Below are positions 11,791 through 23,026 of a stretch of 64,000 bases of DNA, in pieces. The notes below the pieces were generated by a model, which saw only the letters and a program-made list of their open reading frames with translations, was not told the origin of the DNA and searched no databases. Made by a program: the position numbers and the translations under genes. The stretch comes from Anomaloglossus baeobatrachus. Lineage: Eukaryota > Chordata > Amphibia > Anura > Aromobatidae. The first letter of the stretch is position 1, and each line of letters opens with the position of its first letter. The DNA lies in NCBI RefSeq assembly GCF_048569485.1, contig NW_027442054.1:1-64000 (forward strand), written 5' to 3'.

Positions 11791-14700
11791 GGGGCTGTGG
11801 GGGCTTCTATAAGGAGGGGGATATGGGGGCTACACAGGGCAGGGGGAGGCTGTGGGGGCTTCTATAAGGAGGGGGATATGGGGGGCTACGCAGGGGAGGG
11901 GCTGTGGGGGCTTCTATAAGGAGGGGATATGGGGGCTACACAGGGCAGAGGGAGGGGCTGTGGAGGCTTCTATAAGGAGGAGGATATGGGGGGCTACACA
12001 GGGCAGGGGGAGGGGCTGTGGAGGCTTCTATAAGGAGGGGGATATGGGGCTACACAGGGCAGGGGGAGAGGCTGTGGAGGCTTCTATAAGGAGGGGGATA
12101 TGGGGGGCTACACAGGGCAGAGGGAGGGGCTGTGGAGGCTTCTATAAGGAGGGGGATATGGGGGGGCTACACAGGGGAGGGGCTGTGGGGGCTTCTTTAA
12201 GGAGGGGATATGGGGGGCTACACAGGGCAGGGGGAGAGGCTGTGGAGGCTTCTATAAGGAGGGGGATATGGGGGGCTACACAGGGCAGGGGGAGAGGCTG
12301 TGGAGGCTTCTATAAGGAGGGGGATATGGGGGGCTACACAGGGCAGGGGGAGGGGCTGTGGAGGCTTCTATAAGGAAGGGGAATATGGGGGGCTACACAG
12401 GGCAGGGGGAGGGGCTGTGGAGGCTTCTATAAGGAGGGGATATGGGGGGCTACACAGGGCAGGGGGAGAGGCTGTGGAGGCTTCTATAAGGAGGGGATAT
12501 GGGGGGCTACACAGGGCAGGGGGAGGGGCTGTGGAGGCTTCTATAAGGAGGGGATATGGGGGGCTACACAGGGCAGGAGGAGGGGCTGTGGGGGCTTCTA
12601 TAAGGAGGGGATATGGGGGCTACACAGGGCAGGGGGAGGCTTCTATAAGGAGGGGATATGGGGGCTACACAGGGCAGGGGGAGGGGCTGTGGAGGCTTCT
12701 ATAAGGAGGGGATATGGGGGGCTACACAGGGCAGGGGGAGGGGCTGTGGAGGCTTCTATAAGGAGGGGATATGGGGGCTACACAGGGCAGGGGGAGGGGC
12801 TGTGGAGGCTTCTATAAGGAGGGGGATATGGGGGGCTACACAGGGCAGGGGAGAGGCTGTGGAGGCTTCTATAAGGAGGGGATATGGGGGCTACACAGGG
12901 GAGGGGCTGTGGAGGCTTCTATAAGGAGGGGGATATGGGGGGCTACACAGGGCAGGGGGAGGGGCTGTGGAGGCTTCTATAAGGAGGGGATATGGGGGGC
13001 TACACAGGGCAGGGGGAGGGGCTGTGGAGGCTTCTATAAGGAGGGGATATGGGGGCTACACAGGGCAGGGGGAGGGGCTGTGGAGGCTTCTATAAGGAGG
13101 GGGATATGGGGGGCTACACAGGGCAGGGGAGAGGCTGTGGAGGCTTCTATAAGGAGGGGATATGGGGGCTACACAGGGGAGGGGCTGTGGAGGCTTCTAT
13201 AAGGAGGGGATATGGGGGCTACACAGGGCAGGGGGAGGGGCTGTGGAGGCTTCTATAAGGAGGGGGATATGGGGGGGCTACACAGGGCAGGGGAGAGGCT
13301 GTGGATGCTTCTATAAGGAGGGGATATGGGGGGCTACACAGGGCAGGGGGAGGGGCTGTGGGGGCTTCTATAAGGAGGGGGATATGGGGGCTACACGGCA
13401 GGGGGAGGGGCTGTGGAGGCTTCTATAAGGAGGGGGATATGGGGGGCTACACAGGGCAGGGGGAGAGGCTGTGGAGGCTTCTATAAGGAGGGGGATATGG
13501 GGGGCTACACAGGGCAGGGGGAGAGGCTGTGGAGGCTTCTATAAGGAGGGGGATATGGGGGGCTACACAGGGCAGGGGGAGAGGCTGTGGAGGCTTCTAT
13601 AAGGAGGGGGATATGGGGGGGCTACACAGGGCAGGGGGAGGGGCTGTGGAGGCTACTATAAGGAGGGGGTGTATGGGGGACTACACAGGGCATTGGAGAG
13701 GCTGTGGAGGCTACTCTAAGGAGGAGGGATATGGGGGCTACACAGGGCAGGGGGAGGGGCTGTGGAGGCTTCTATAAGGAGGGGGATATGGGGGGGCTAC
13801 GCAGGGGGAGGGGCTGTGGAGGCTTCTATAAGGAGAGGGATGTGGGGGGCTACACAGGGGGAGGGGCTGTAGAGGCTTCTATAAGGAGGAGGATATGGGG
13901 GGCTACACAGGACAGGGGTAGAGGCTGTGGAGGCTCCTATAAGAAGGGTGTATATGGGGGGGCTACACAGGGCAGGGGGAGAGGCTGTAGAGGCTTCTAT
14001 AAGGAGGGGGATATGGGGGGCTATACAGGACAGGGGTGGAGGCTCCTATAAGGAGGGGGGATATGGGGGGCTACACAGGGCAGGGGGACGGGCTGTGATA
14101 GGCTTCTATAAGGAAGGGGGATATGGGGGGCTACACAGGACAGGGGTAGAGGCTGTGGAGGCTCCTATAAGAAGGGGGGATATGGGGGGGCTACACAGGG
14201 CAGGGGAAGAAGCTGTAGAGGCTTCTATAAGGAGGGGGATATGGGGGGCTACACAGGACAGGGGTAGAGGCTGTGGAGGCTCCTATAAGAAGGGGGGATA
14301 TGGGGGGGCTACATAGGGCAGGGTGAGAGGCTGTGGAGGCTTCTATAAGGAGGGGGATATGGGGGGCTACACAGGGCAGGGGGAGAGGCTATGGAGGCTT
14401 CTATAAGGAGGGGGATATGGGGGGCTATACAGGACAGGGGGAGGGGCTGTGGAGGCTCCTATAAGGAGGGGGGATATGGGGGGCTACACAGGGCAGGGGG
14501 AGGGGCTGTGATAGGCTTCTATAAGGAAGGGGGATATGGGGGGCTACACAGGGCAGGGGGAGAGGCTGTGGAGGCTTCGATAAGGAGGGGGATATGGGGG
14601 GCTACACAGGGCAGGGGGAGGGGCTGTGGGGGCTTCTATAAGGAGGGGGATATGGGGGCTATACAGGACAGGGGGAAGGGCTGTGGAGGCTCCTATAAGG

Positions 14701-15914
14701 AGGGGGATATGGGGGGCTATACAGGACAGGGGGAGGGGCTGTGGAGGCTTCTATAAGGAGGGGGGATATGGGGGGCTACACAGGGCAGGGGGAGAGGCTG
14801 TGGAGGCTTCTATAAGGAGGGGGATATGGGGGGCTACACAGGGCAGGGGGAGAGGCTGTGGAGGCTTCTATAAGGAGGGGGATATGGGGGGGGATACACA
14901 GGGCGGGGGAGAGGCTGTGGAGGCTTCTATAAGGAGGGGGATATGGGGGGCTACACAGGGCAGGGGGAGAGGCTGTGATAGGCTTCTATAAGGAAGGGGG
15001 ATATGGGGGGCTACACAGGGCAGGGGGAGAGGCTGTGGAGGCTTCTATAAGGAGGGGGATATGGGGGGCTACACAGGGCAGGGGGAGAGGCTGTGGAGGC
15101 TTCTATAAGGAGGGGGATATGGGGGGGGGATACACAGGGCGGGGGAGAGGCTGTGGAGGCTTCTATAAGGAGGGGGATATGGGGGGCTACACAGGGCAGG
15201 GGGAGAGGCTGTGGATGCTTCTATAAGGAGGGGGATATGGGGGGGGGATACACAGGGCGGGGGAGAGGCTGTGGAGGCTTCTATAAGGAGGGGGATATGG
15301 GGGGGGGATACACAGGGCAGGGGGAGAGGCTGTGGAGGCTTCTATAAGGAGGGGGATATGGGGGGGGGATACACAGGGCGGGGGAGAGGCTGTGGAGGCT
15401 TCTATAAGGAGGGGGATATGGGGGGCTACACAGGGCAGGGGGAGAGGCTGTGGATGCTTCTATAAGGAGGGGGATATGGGGGGGGGATACACAGGGCGGG
15501 GGAGAGGCTGTGGAGGCTTCTATAAGGAGGGGGATATGGGGGGGGGATACACAGGGCAGGGGGAGAGGCTGTGGAGGCTTCTATAAGGAGGGGGATATGG
15601 GGGGGGGATACACAGGGCGGGGGAGAGGCTGTGGAGGCTTCTATAAGGAGGGGGATATGGGGGGCTACACAGGGCAGGGGGAGAGGCTGTGGATGCTTCT
15701 ATAAGGAAAGGGGATATGTGGGGCTACACAGGGCGGGGGAGAGGCTGTGGAGGCTTCTATAAGGAGGGGGATATGGGGGGCTACACAGGGCAGGGGGAGA
15801 GGCTGTGGATGCTTCTATAAGGAAAGGGGATATGTGGGGCTACACAGGGCAGGAGGAGAGGCTGTGGAGGTTTCTATAAGGAGGGGGAATATGGGGGGCT
15901 ACACAGGGCAGGGG
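11791..15914. repeat. 58-bp GC-rich minisatellite
   Basis: About 70 tandem copies of a unit made of GGGGCTGTGGAGGCTTC, TATAAGGAGGGGGATATG and a GGCTACACAGGGCAGGG segment. G-run length varies (GGGGG to GGGGGGGG), and a subset of units around 15100-15700 carries GATACACAGGGCGGGG. That subset forms a roughly 240-bp higher-order repeat. Each unit carries CTATAAGG, which looks like a TATA or half-CArG motif, but nothing shows it is used. The open frames (EASIRRGIWG, GGFYKEGDMG) are repeat artefacts. A hAT element has inserted at the right end. Confidence 0.96.
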
Positions 15915-16075
15915 CAGCGGCGGACTGGAGTACCTGGGGCCCACCAGGAAAAATCAATCTTGGGGCCCACCAGCTCCATGCAGTTACCGCACTGTATATA
16001 GGAATAACATACGTCCATAAACTCTTTCAAAATGAATCAACTTTATTAACCAATATATCACCAATAAAATAAGTC

Positions 16076-16155
16076 AAAACCAGGAGTAGAACAATCGGAG
16101 TAAGTACAATAGAAACCCGGGCACCACTTCTGTATTTATCACTCACTCCTGGTTT
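16076..16155. repeat. Inverted repeat (hairpin), about 12-bp arms
   Basis: AAAACCAGGAGT near 16078 is matched in inverse by ACTCCTGGTTTT near 16144, with about 55 bp between. This is likely the remnant of a small palindromic element inside the hAT copy. Confidence 0.5.
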
Positions 16156-16268
16156 TGGCTACAAATACCGAGGTAAAAACTCGCCAAATATGCAACCCGT
16201 GAACGTGGCCAAAGAAGCAGTAAATGAACCAAGCCTAGTACACAGATTTGGCACCAAAACCAAGCTTA

Positions 16269-16697
16269 GGCTATATTCATACTCAGCGTGTTCTTTTTCT
16301 CTGCAGCCAAAACCTGCTTTCTTGGCAGTAAAAATTTCCATTTTCCGGTATTTTTGTGGCATTTTTTGGGTGTGGATTACGTGTGTGCTTTTTCTACAGT
16401 ACATGTGTGATAAAGGTAGTTTTATTCACCAAAACACTTCAAAAACACTGGGGAAAAAAGCTATTGCAGTTTTTTTTTACTTTTTTTTGTTGCTTTCTAT
16501 GAGTGTAAAAATGCTGTAGGAAGTGATGTGCTGCAGATTTAAAAAAAAAAAAAGCTGCAATTCACAAATTCAGTGAGGAAATAACCAAAAATGTGCATGA
16601 GATTTCTGAAATCTCACAGCTTTTGCTTGTACTGTTAAAAGCATCATGGAATTTGTATTAAAAAACACTGCAAAAAATGCCGCATGTGAACAAAGCC
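16269..16697. mobile_element. PIF/Harbinger-like MITE 1
   Basis: Begins GGCTATATTCATACTCAGCG after TTA at 16266-16268 and ends GTGAACAAAGCC before TTA at 16698-16700. Its inverted ends are imperfect (GGCTATATTCA versus GGCTTTGTTCA). A TTA (TWA) target duplication and G-rich termini containing a TTCACA-type motif are typical of PIF/Harbinger. No coding capacity. It shares its right TTA with the next element. Confidence 0.55.
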
Positions 16698-16700
16698 TTA

Positions 16701-17142
16701 GGCTAAGTTCACATTTCCGCTATTTTCCCAATGTCACAATCCGTCTATTAAGGTTAATTGTGTACAAACACATGTAGCGTTGAACGGGTACCGTTTTTTT
16801 TCATTTTTTTCTGAAAGGTTTATTTTAACCTTTTAGGAAGAGGGGAGGGGGAGAGAGCGAGAGACAGAAACAGAGTGAGAGAGAGCGAGAGAGAGAGGTA
16901 GAGACAGACACAGTGCGTTGCTTGTGATGCACCGAAAAACGTTGCATGCAGCGTTCCTCCCCACCGGCGGTCAGTCGATCTGCCGCGCGGCGGATACAGC
17001 GCAAGGCCATCCGTCACAATCCGCCGCTCATACAAGTCTATGGGAAGCAACGGAAGCCGCCAAAGCATTTTTGGCTGTTCCAGTTGTTTCTCAAAGCGGC
17101 GGATTGTGACGCCCGGGAAATAGCGGAAATGTGAACTTACCC
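16701..17142. mobile_element. PIF/Harbinger-like MITE 2
   Basis: Left end GGCTAAGTTCACATTTCCGC and inverted right end GGGTAAGTTCACATTTCCGC match over about 25 bp with one difference. TTA at 16698-16700 and 17143-17145 forms the target duplication. The element is 442 bp with no transposase. It contains a GA/CT-rich run (16840-16910) and a GC-rich core. Confidence 0.75.
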
Positions 17143-17262
17143 TTAGGGTATGTGTACATAACATCTTTTTCAGGTGGCTTCTGCCTGGAATCCAACTGAA
17201 AATGAGCAGTAAAAGAAGTTAGAAGTGATACACTCAATTTTTGCTGAAGCTACTCTCCATTA

Positions 17263-17717
17263 GGACAGAGTCACACTTGCGTATGACTCGCCCAAGTGCA
17301 GGGAGAAAATTTGGCATTGCACTCGGCCCCCATGTAAGACAATGCTGCAGCTCTGACCTGTGAGTTTTCCCTCAGCCCGAAACTGACTGAGGAAAAAATG
17401 GCAGCATGCTGCATTTGTCTGCGAGAGCCTTGTCACTCGCACCCATACAAGCGAAAACACATCAGCCTGCACTCGGATGTTATCAAAGTACAGTGTAATA
17501 TATGCACAGGCTGACAATGGAGGAGATGGGGAGATTAACCCCTCACTGTCCTCCGCAGTGCCCGACCTCTCCTCCGCAGCTGTGACCCGATCTCAGGAAC
17601 AGATCACAGTCACATGACACTCCGCTTACACTCGCAGCAGATCCTGAGCTGAGGGTCATTAGCAGATCACATCAAATGCTCTCGCATCACATGCCATACG
17701 CAAGTGTGACTCTGCCC
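17263..17717. mobile_element. PIF/Harbinger-like MITE 3
   Basis: Left end GGACAGAGTCACACTTGCGT and inverted right end GGGCAGAGTCACACTTGCGT match over at least 23 bp with one difference. TTA at 17260-17262 and 17718-17720 is the target duplication. The element is 455 bp and non-coding. Confidence 0.75.
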
Positions 17718-18087
17718 TTATAAGAGTAAAATGAGTAAAGATGCTGGCGGATGACCCGCAGAAAACGATGGCAAAGCCACCAGTGAGGACAATGCAGGAA
17801 AAAGACCTGGTGTAAAGGTCGTCACACAAGTGCTACATTTGAAAACCACACCCATTCTGTAACCACACCCATTATGTTAGCCACACCCATTTTCACGCAA
17901 TTTCCTCAACCAAAAAATACAAGTAATTTAAAGTAAAATCTCCTTCCCCTCCTATACCTTCACTCTCCTGTCCAGCACCAGTTGTTCCCGTCACTGTCAG
18001 TCATATTGTATTAAATGATTTTTCTTCAGTTTTTAAAAAATATTACTAAAGGAGCCCTGCTAAAATTGGAATGGACGACCTTCCCCA

Positions 18088-18512
18088 TACAGATCTCATC
18101 CCATTATGGCCTCTTTTCCCTGCAGATCCCATCCCATTATGGCGTCTTTCCCCTGCAGATCCCATCCCATTATGGCCTCTTTCCCCTACAGATCCCATCC
18201 CATTATGGCCACTTTTCCCCTGCAGATCTCATCCCATTATGGCCTCTTTCCCCTGCAGATCCCATCCCATTATGGCTTCTTTTCCCCTGCAGATCACATC
18301 CCATTATAGCCTCTTTTCCCAGCAGATCACATCCCATGGGCTCCTTTTCCCATATAGCTCCCATCTTATGTGGCCCCTCTCCCCATATAACTGCCATCTT
18401 AATGCGGCTCCTCTCCCCATATAGCCACATATAGCTGCCATCTTATGTGGCCCCTCTCCCCATATAGCCACATATAGCTCCCATCTTATGTGGCCTCTCC
18501 CCATATAGTCAC
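18088..18512 (+). repeat. 33-bp minisatellite with splice-acceptor-like units
   Basis: About eight units of 33 bp (ATCCCATCCCATTATGGC then CTCTTTCCCCTGCAG) run from 18088 to 18345. They pass into diverged units of the type CTCCCATCTTATGTGG plus CCCCTCTCCCCATATAG up to 18512. Each early unit ends in a pyrimidine tract plus CAG, the form of a 3' splice site. The array lies inside the hAT element. Its open frames in three phases are artefacts of the stop-free unit. Confidence 0.9.
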
Positions 18513-18930
18513 CTGGGGTGAACACATTTAATAAGGAGCTGAGAATGAGCTGAAAGATCCGGCTCTTTTTGGTGAACGGAGCCATAGGAACCAGATCACC
18601 AAAAAGAGCCAGACTGCCTATCACTAGCTGCCAGCAGCTGCACAGGAAGGAAGCAGTCATCATTCTGAGACTGCCTCCTCATGCAGTGTCGCTGGCTGCG
18701 CAGATGAGTCAGAGCCGCTTGCCGCTGCAGATGTAATGGGATTGTCACCAATCATATCGGCAATCTGCCGATATGATTAGTGAAATTACCGGCCGGGGGG
18801 GGCTCTCACACATATCCATAGGAGCCCAGGGGGGTAGGGGGCGGGGCCTAGGGGGTGTGGCCATCAATAGCAGGGGCCCACCAGGGGTTCTCCCGACCTC
18901 CTGGTGGGCCAGTCCGCCCCTGGGCATGGG

Positions 18931-19170
18931 GACATGTTGCACATTGGGGGGATCACACAGGAAACTCTGTGTATTATTAATCTTTGTTTCTCATACACAG
19001 CTTGTGACTATCGGCACTGGGTGTAATTGCTCCTCGTCGTCCCACCTTAGAGATGGAGAGAACAGTGCGGTGTAATCCACATCATCCTCCGGTGTCCTCC
19101 AATGTATTCAATGAGAGAGGAATTAATGGTAAACGCAGAAATACAATTTTTACACCAAAAACGCAGGAGA
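18931..19170. other. Unannotated stretch, no gene seen
   Basis: About 240 bp to the right of the hAT element's target duplication. It has no long frame, no recognised repeat end and no promoter signature that I can support. Confidence 0.4.
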
Positions 19171-19296
19171 CTCGGATACAAGAGATTTTACTTTTATTGT
19201 CTCCAATGTCCAACATGGCCTAATTCTACGTATTGATTTGTAAAGTTGATTGTTATATACAGTGGACCCTTGGATACGAGCATAATCTGTTCTGTG
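19171..19296 (+). repeat. 126-bp direct repeat, copy A
   Basis: Matches 20128-20253 over its whole length with about eight differences. It includes the first 37 bp of a Tigger/pogo-like transposon (from CAGTGGACCC at 19260) and about 89 bp of its left flank. Sharing both flank and element end shows that a segment was duplicated rather than that two elements inserted separately. Confidence 0.85.
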
Positions 19297-19365
19297 AGGA
19301 AGCGGTGACTAGGACCGGGGCAGAACGGCAGATTGTGGCCAGCCTCCTGTACCCCACTGTGGGAT

Positions 19366-19414
19366 CCCCTGAAGAACCCCGGCGGGATTCTGAACCAGGG
19401 GGAAATGCGTCGGG
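19366..19414 (+). ncRNA. Hammerhead-ribozyme-like motif 1
   Basis: Order on the plus strand: CCC (stem I), CTGAAGA core (19369-19375), one extra A, CCCC (stem II), a 17-nt loop, GGGG, GAA core (19402-19404), AT-GC-GT as a two-pair stem III, C411 at the cleavage position, then GGG closing stem I. This is the type I minimal plan described for PLEs. The extra A after the CTGANGA box departs from the strict consensus, so activity is uncertain. Confidence 0.5.
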
Positions 19415-19532
19415 TAAGCGGTGTGATGTCGCTGTGACGCCGAACATCTCTCCCACTCCAGGAAGAGGATGTTCGCCGCCCTCAGCGACATCGCACGGGA
19501 GGTAAGTACGTGTGATGGGGGGTTAACGACGA

Positions 19533-19575
19533 CTTTGTGCGCCACGGGCAAACAATTGCCCGTGACGCACAAAAG
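19533..19575. repeat. Near-perfect palindrome
   Basis: TTTGTGCG pairs with CGCACAAA and CACGGGCAA pairs with TTGCCCGTG, giving a hairpin of about 40 bp. A second hairpin (19426-19493) has arms GATGTCGCTG and CAGCGACATC. These look like remains of a small foldback or MITE-type element. Confidence 0.6.
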
Positions 19576-20127
19576 ACGGGGGCGGGTACAATCAATCGTG
19601 AAATCGCACGATCGATGCAGCCTTAAGGCCTCCTTTGATCATATAGCACTATTGCACTTTATGACCCATAACTTCTTTGGTGGACTGACTGTCCCTTAAA
19701 GGCATTATCTTTATTATAAAGATTGGATACCACATGAGCCTGTTTTTGTGTAGGGTCACACCTCTTATTGAATGTCAAAATTATCAATAGGCTATATTCC
19801 TGACATTTTTTGACTTGTATTTTTTGACTATAACTGCAGTGCAGTGACTATCATCTTTGCACCCCTATACTCCCAGACTAGCTGCACTTTAATCTAGTGC
19901 AGGGAGAGGAGGGCGAGCCGATGTTGAGCGGGGGCGCCATTGCGTTCCCCTAGGGTGCCAACCTCCGCGGCAAGGTAGGGATAAGTTGAGGGTATCTGAC
20001 CAATCCCGCTCAGCACTGCAGCACTTTTTCTGTGTATTTTTGTGTGTGATTTGTTTGTATGTGGGATATCTAATTTTAATCTAAATTAAATAAAGGTATT
20101 TTAAGGTTTTTTTTCACGGTATTCTGA

Positions 20128-20253
20128 CTCCGATACAAGAGATTTTTTCTTTCATTGTCTCCAATGTCCAACATGGCGTAATTCTATGTATTGATTTGTA
20201 AAGTTGATTGTTATATACAGTGGACCTTGGATACGAGCATAATCCGTTCTGTG
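20128..20253 (+). repeat. 126-bp direct repeat, copy B
   Basis: Second copy of 19171-19296, about 94 percent identical. In this copy the Tigger/pogo-like element continues to the right, so this is the more complete context. Confidence 0.85.
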
Positions 20254-20826
20254 GGTCCTCGTAAACAAAGTTACTCGCATAGCAAAGGAATTTTTCCCAT
20301 AGGAAATAATTGTAACTCAGACAATTTGCTCCACAACTTCTAGCAATGTCCCATCCTGGTCCCCTATTGTGGCATTGTGTATACACACACACACACACAC
20401 ACCAAAAACAATTATTCTCACCTATCCTCCGTTTCCTCAGCGGCCACTTCCCTGGTTCTTGCAGTCCGCAGGCATGTGGACCCGGTAATGATCGCGGCTG
20501 ATGTCTGGCTGCCGCTGTCAGTGGTTCAGCTGTTGACCTCATACGCATGGGCTGCTTGCCTGTGATTGGCCAGCGCGCTGCCTTTGGGAATACAGTGCAG
20601 AGAGAGCTGACACTGCTCTGAAATGAAGCAAAGACAGCAGCAGCCCCTGCATCGGCTGCGATCGTTACCGGATCCACGTGCCTGCAGGCCACAAGAAGCA
20701 GCCAGAGTGGGTCACAGCGCGGTGAATGTACGGAACCGGAAGTGTGTGAGGTGAGTATTTGCTTGTATAGCAAATCATTGCTTGTAAACCTGCAAATACT
20801 TGCAAACCGGGTTACTCGTAATCCGA

Positions 20827-21390
20827 TGTTAGGGTGAACTCTTAACCAGAGATCACTAGTTGCCTACTGCCTGGCCGAATTGATATGGGCCAAGTGCATG
20901 CGTAAAGAACTCACACCAGACACAGTCGGATATGAAGTCTCTTCTTGACTCAGTAAAAATGGCACCGAACAGGCAGAGGAGACTCATGCGTCCTCTTGAT
21001 ATAGGCTAGGGGCGTACACAAGTTCAGATATGCACATTTAGTGGGACAGTTCATGAGCTAGCCAATGGGAGATCCGTGTTGCTGTTGATGGGTGCATCTG
21101 ACTTCAGCGGATGAAACCATGGTCATGGGAGGGACGTCATCTGGTGCCTCCATGCTGATGGTTTGGTCCGGGATGTCTTCTAGCTTGACCACCTTATATG
21201 GTATCTTCTTACACCTGGACATTCCTTGCATTCCAGGCAAGGTGTGGAGAAACAGGCAATAACAGCCATCTTTATATCTGTGTCATGTATATGATCTGAA
21301 ACCTGAATTATGTAAGGCAAATCGACATATTTCCCACAATCCCTTGTCAAGAAGTTAATTAAGTATTTCATCTTATGGCTCTCCTCAACA
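20827..21390 (-). repeat. 3' LTR of the LTR element
   Basis: Left copy on the map, which is the 3' LTR since the element reads leftward. It is bounded by TGTT and AACA and nearly identical to 28143-28707. Confidence 0.85.
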
Positions 21391-21403
21391 GTCCCCCCTA
21401 AAT
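21391..21403 (-). promoter_or_regulatory. Polypurine tract of the LTR element
   Basis: On the minus strand TTTAGGGGGGAC lies directly before the 3' LTR, the normal site for plus-strand priming in reverse transcription. Confidence 0.65.
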
Positions 21404-21881
21404 ACTTTATTAACCTTCTGACCCTACTGTGGTCCTCTAATGCTTTAACTGCAACCTTTTTTCGTTTTGCTATCCGCTATACAAGCAATACTAAGCCTTT
21501 TCCCCCACTGGTACAGAGTGCTGATCAGAGAGTTGATCACATCCCGCTCACACAGTTCACAGAGGCACAGGTAACTAGAACAGATTTATTTAATGCCGAA
21601 GAGCTTACTCAGAATTTGAGATTAATCGATTAGAAAAAGTAAGGCAATTGTAAGAATAAGCTTCTTACTGTTATGCTGCAGCTTTTAGCATTACTGTTTC
21701 TGAAAGGCTGATTCTCAGTCAATATCCGAGTGCTGTCCGCGTTTTCGAGACTTTTTTTACCCGAATACACCTGATTGTATCACAACTCTAATGAATCTCT
21801 TCTTGTCTCGGGTCCATAATCTATCACCAGGAGGCCTTTAACAAGATTTCCCTTACGCATGGATCCGATTACTTTCAGTAA

Positions 21882-22728
21882 GGGTACCTTCACACTTAGC
21901 GATGCAGCAGCGATCCGACCAGCGATCTGACCTGGTCAGGATCGCTGCTGCATCGCTACATGGTCGCTGGTGAGCTGTCAAACAGGCAGATCTCACCAGC
22001 GACCAGTGAACAGCCCCCAGCCAGCAGCGACGTGCAAGCGACGCTGCGCTTGCACGGAGCCGCCGTCTGGAAGCTGCGGAGACTGGTAACTAAGGTAAAC
22101 ATCGGGTATGGTTACCCGATGTTTACATTAGTTACCAGTGTGAGCAGGGAGCAGGGAGCCGCGCACACTGAGCGCTGGCTCCTTGCTCTCCTAGCTACAG
22201 CACACATCGGGTTAATTAACCCGATGTGTAATGCAGCTACATGTGCAGAGAGCAGGGAGCCGCGCACACTGCTTAGCGCTGGCTCCTTGCTCTCCTAGCT
22301 GCTGTACACATCGGGTTAATTAACCCGATGTGTACAGCAGCTACATGTGCAGAGAGCCGGAGCCGGCAGCACAGCGTGAGAGCTGCAGAGGCTGGTAACT
22401 AAGGTAAATATCGGGTAACCACCTTGGTTACCCGATGTTTATCTTGGATACAGCTTACCTCAGCTGTCAGACGCCGGCTCCTGCTCCCTGCTCGCTTCAT
22501 TTGTCGCTCTCTTGCTGTCACACACAGCGATCTGTGTGTCACAGCAGGAGAGCGGCTTTGAAGAAAACGAACCAGGGCTGTGTGTAACGAGCAGCGATCT
22601 CGCAGCAGGGGCCAGATCGCTGCTCAGTGTCACACACAGCGAGATCGCTAATGAGGTCACTGCTGCGTCACAAAAAGCGTGACTCAGCAGCGATCTCGGC
22701 AGCGAGCTCGCTGTGTGTGAAGCACCCC
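21882..22728. mobile_element. PIF/Harbinger-like element, copy A
   Basis: Left end GGGTACCTTCACACTTAGCG and right end (inverted) GGGGTGCTTCACACACAGCG, with TAA at 21879-21881 and 22729-22731. It is 847 bp long, and a related 657-bp copy in opposite orientation lies at 32330-32986. The interior carries palindromes around ACATCGGGTA and TACCCGATGT. No transposase frame. It is nested in the LTR element, so it inserted later than that element. Confidence 0.8.
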
Positions 22729-23026
22729 TAACACAGAGTAGCACTTTTACGGCTTCAAATACCAACAAATAAAACAATACCAGTTACCTATAAGTGTATG
22801 TTATCCTTAAGTCACTTAAACCCTTAAAATAATTGATTGGTTCAGGTCAGATAATGTTTTTCCCACCATGAGCCCTTATTTGTGTAATGTTCCTGTACCC
22901 ATTGTTCCCTTATTATGGTTATTTCCCATGTATCATCCCCAATCTAGAAATTCTCCATAAGGTTCTATGTGAGATAATCCAGCACTATGTGTGTTGTGAC
23001 CCTCATTCTGCTGGTATGATGACTCT

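Larger units (their letters stand above)
15915..18922. mobile_element. hAT-type non-autonomous DNA transposon with TIRs and 8-bp TSD
   Basis: Left end CAGCGGCGGACTGG (15915-15928) and the inverted right end CAGGGGCGGACTGG (18909-18922) match at 13 of 14 bases. Both ends also carry a nearby GGCCCACCAGG motif. Flanking 8-mers GGCAGGGG (15907-15914) and GGCATGGG (18923-18930) differ at one base, as expected for an 8-bp hAT target duplication. The left copy of the target is plainly part of the 58-bp minisatellite unit, so the element landed in the array. No transposase frame is visible. The inside is filled by three Harbinger-like MITEs and a 33-bp minisatellite. Confidence 0.75.
19297..20127 (+). 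mobile_element. Penelope-like non-coding fragment with hammerhead-like motif
   Basis: The 831-bp segment lies exactly between the two 126-bp direct repeats. It carries a hammerhead-like fold (19366-19414) and, 480 bp further on, a GC-rich module (about 19896-19985) containing GAGGGCGAGCCG and GAGCGGGGGCGCCA. The same two parts occur in inverse orientation at 23515-24038. In the two PLE copies with protein sequence in this window, similar folds lie downstream of the coding region on the same strand, so I read this as PLE terminal sequence without its gene. Two hairpin-rich stretches (19426-19493, 19533-19575) may be a further small nested element. Confidence 0.5.

Noticed and set aside
11394-16001. 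Series of Gly-rich frames (EASIRRGIWGATQGRG)
   Set aside because: Translations of the 58-bp minisatellite in successive phases.
16159-16519. Frames of 81 and 109 residues on opposite strands
   Set aside because: Inside the hAT/MITE block and AT-rich; no domain or codon signal.
18015-18434. 139- and 117-residue frames with HYGLFPLQIPS repeats
   Set aside because: The 33-bp minisatellite is stop-free in several phases; no support for coding.
20114-20773. 219-residue minus-strand frame
   Set aside because: It covers the 126-bp repeat, an (AC)n run and Tigger/pogo-like transposon sequence; no recognisable domain.
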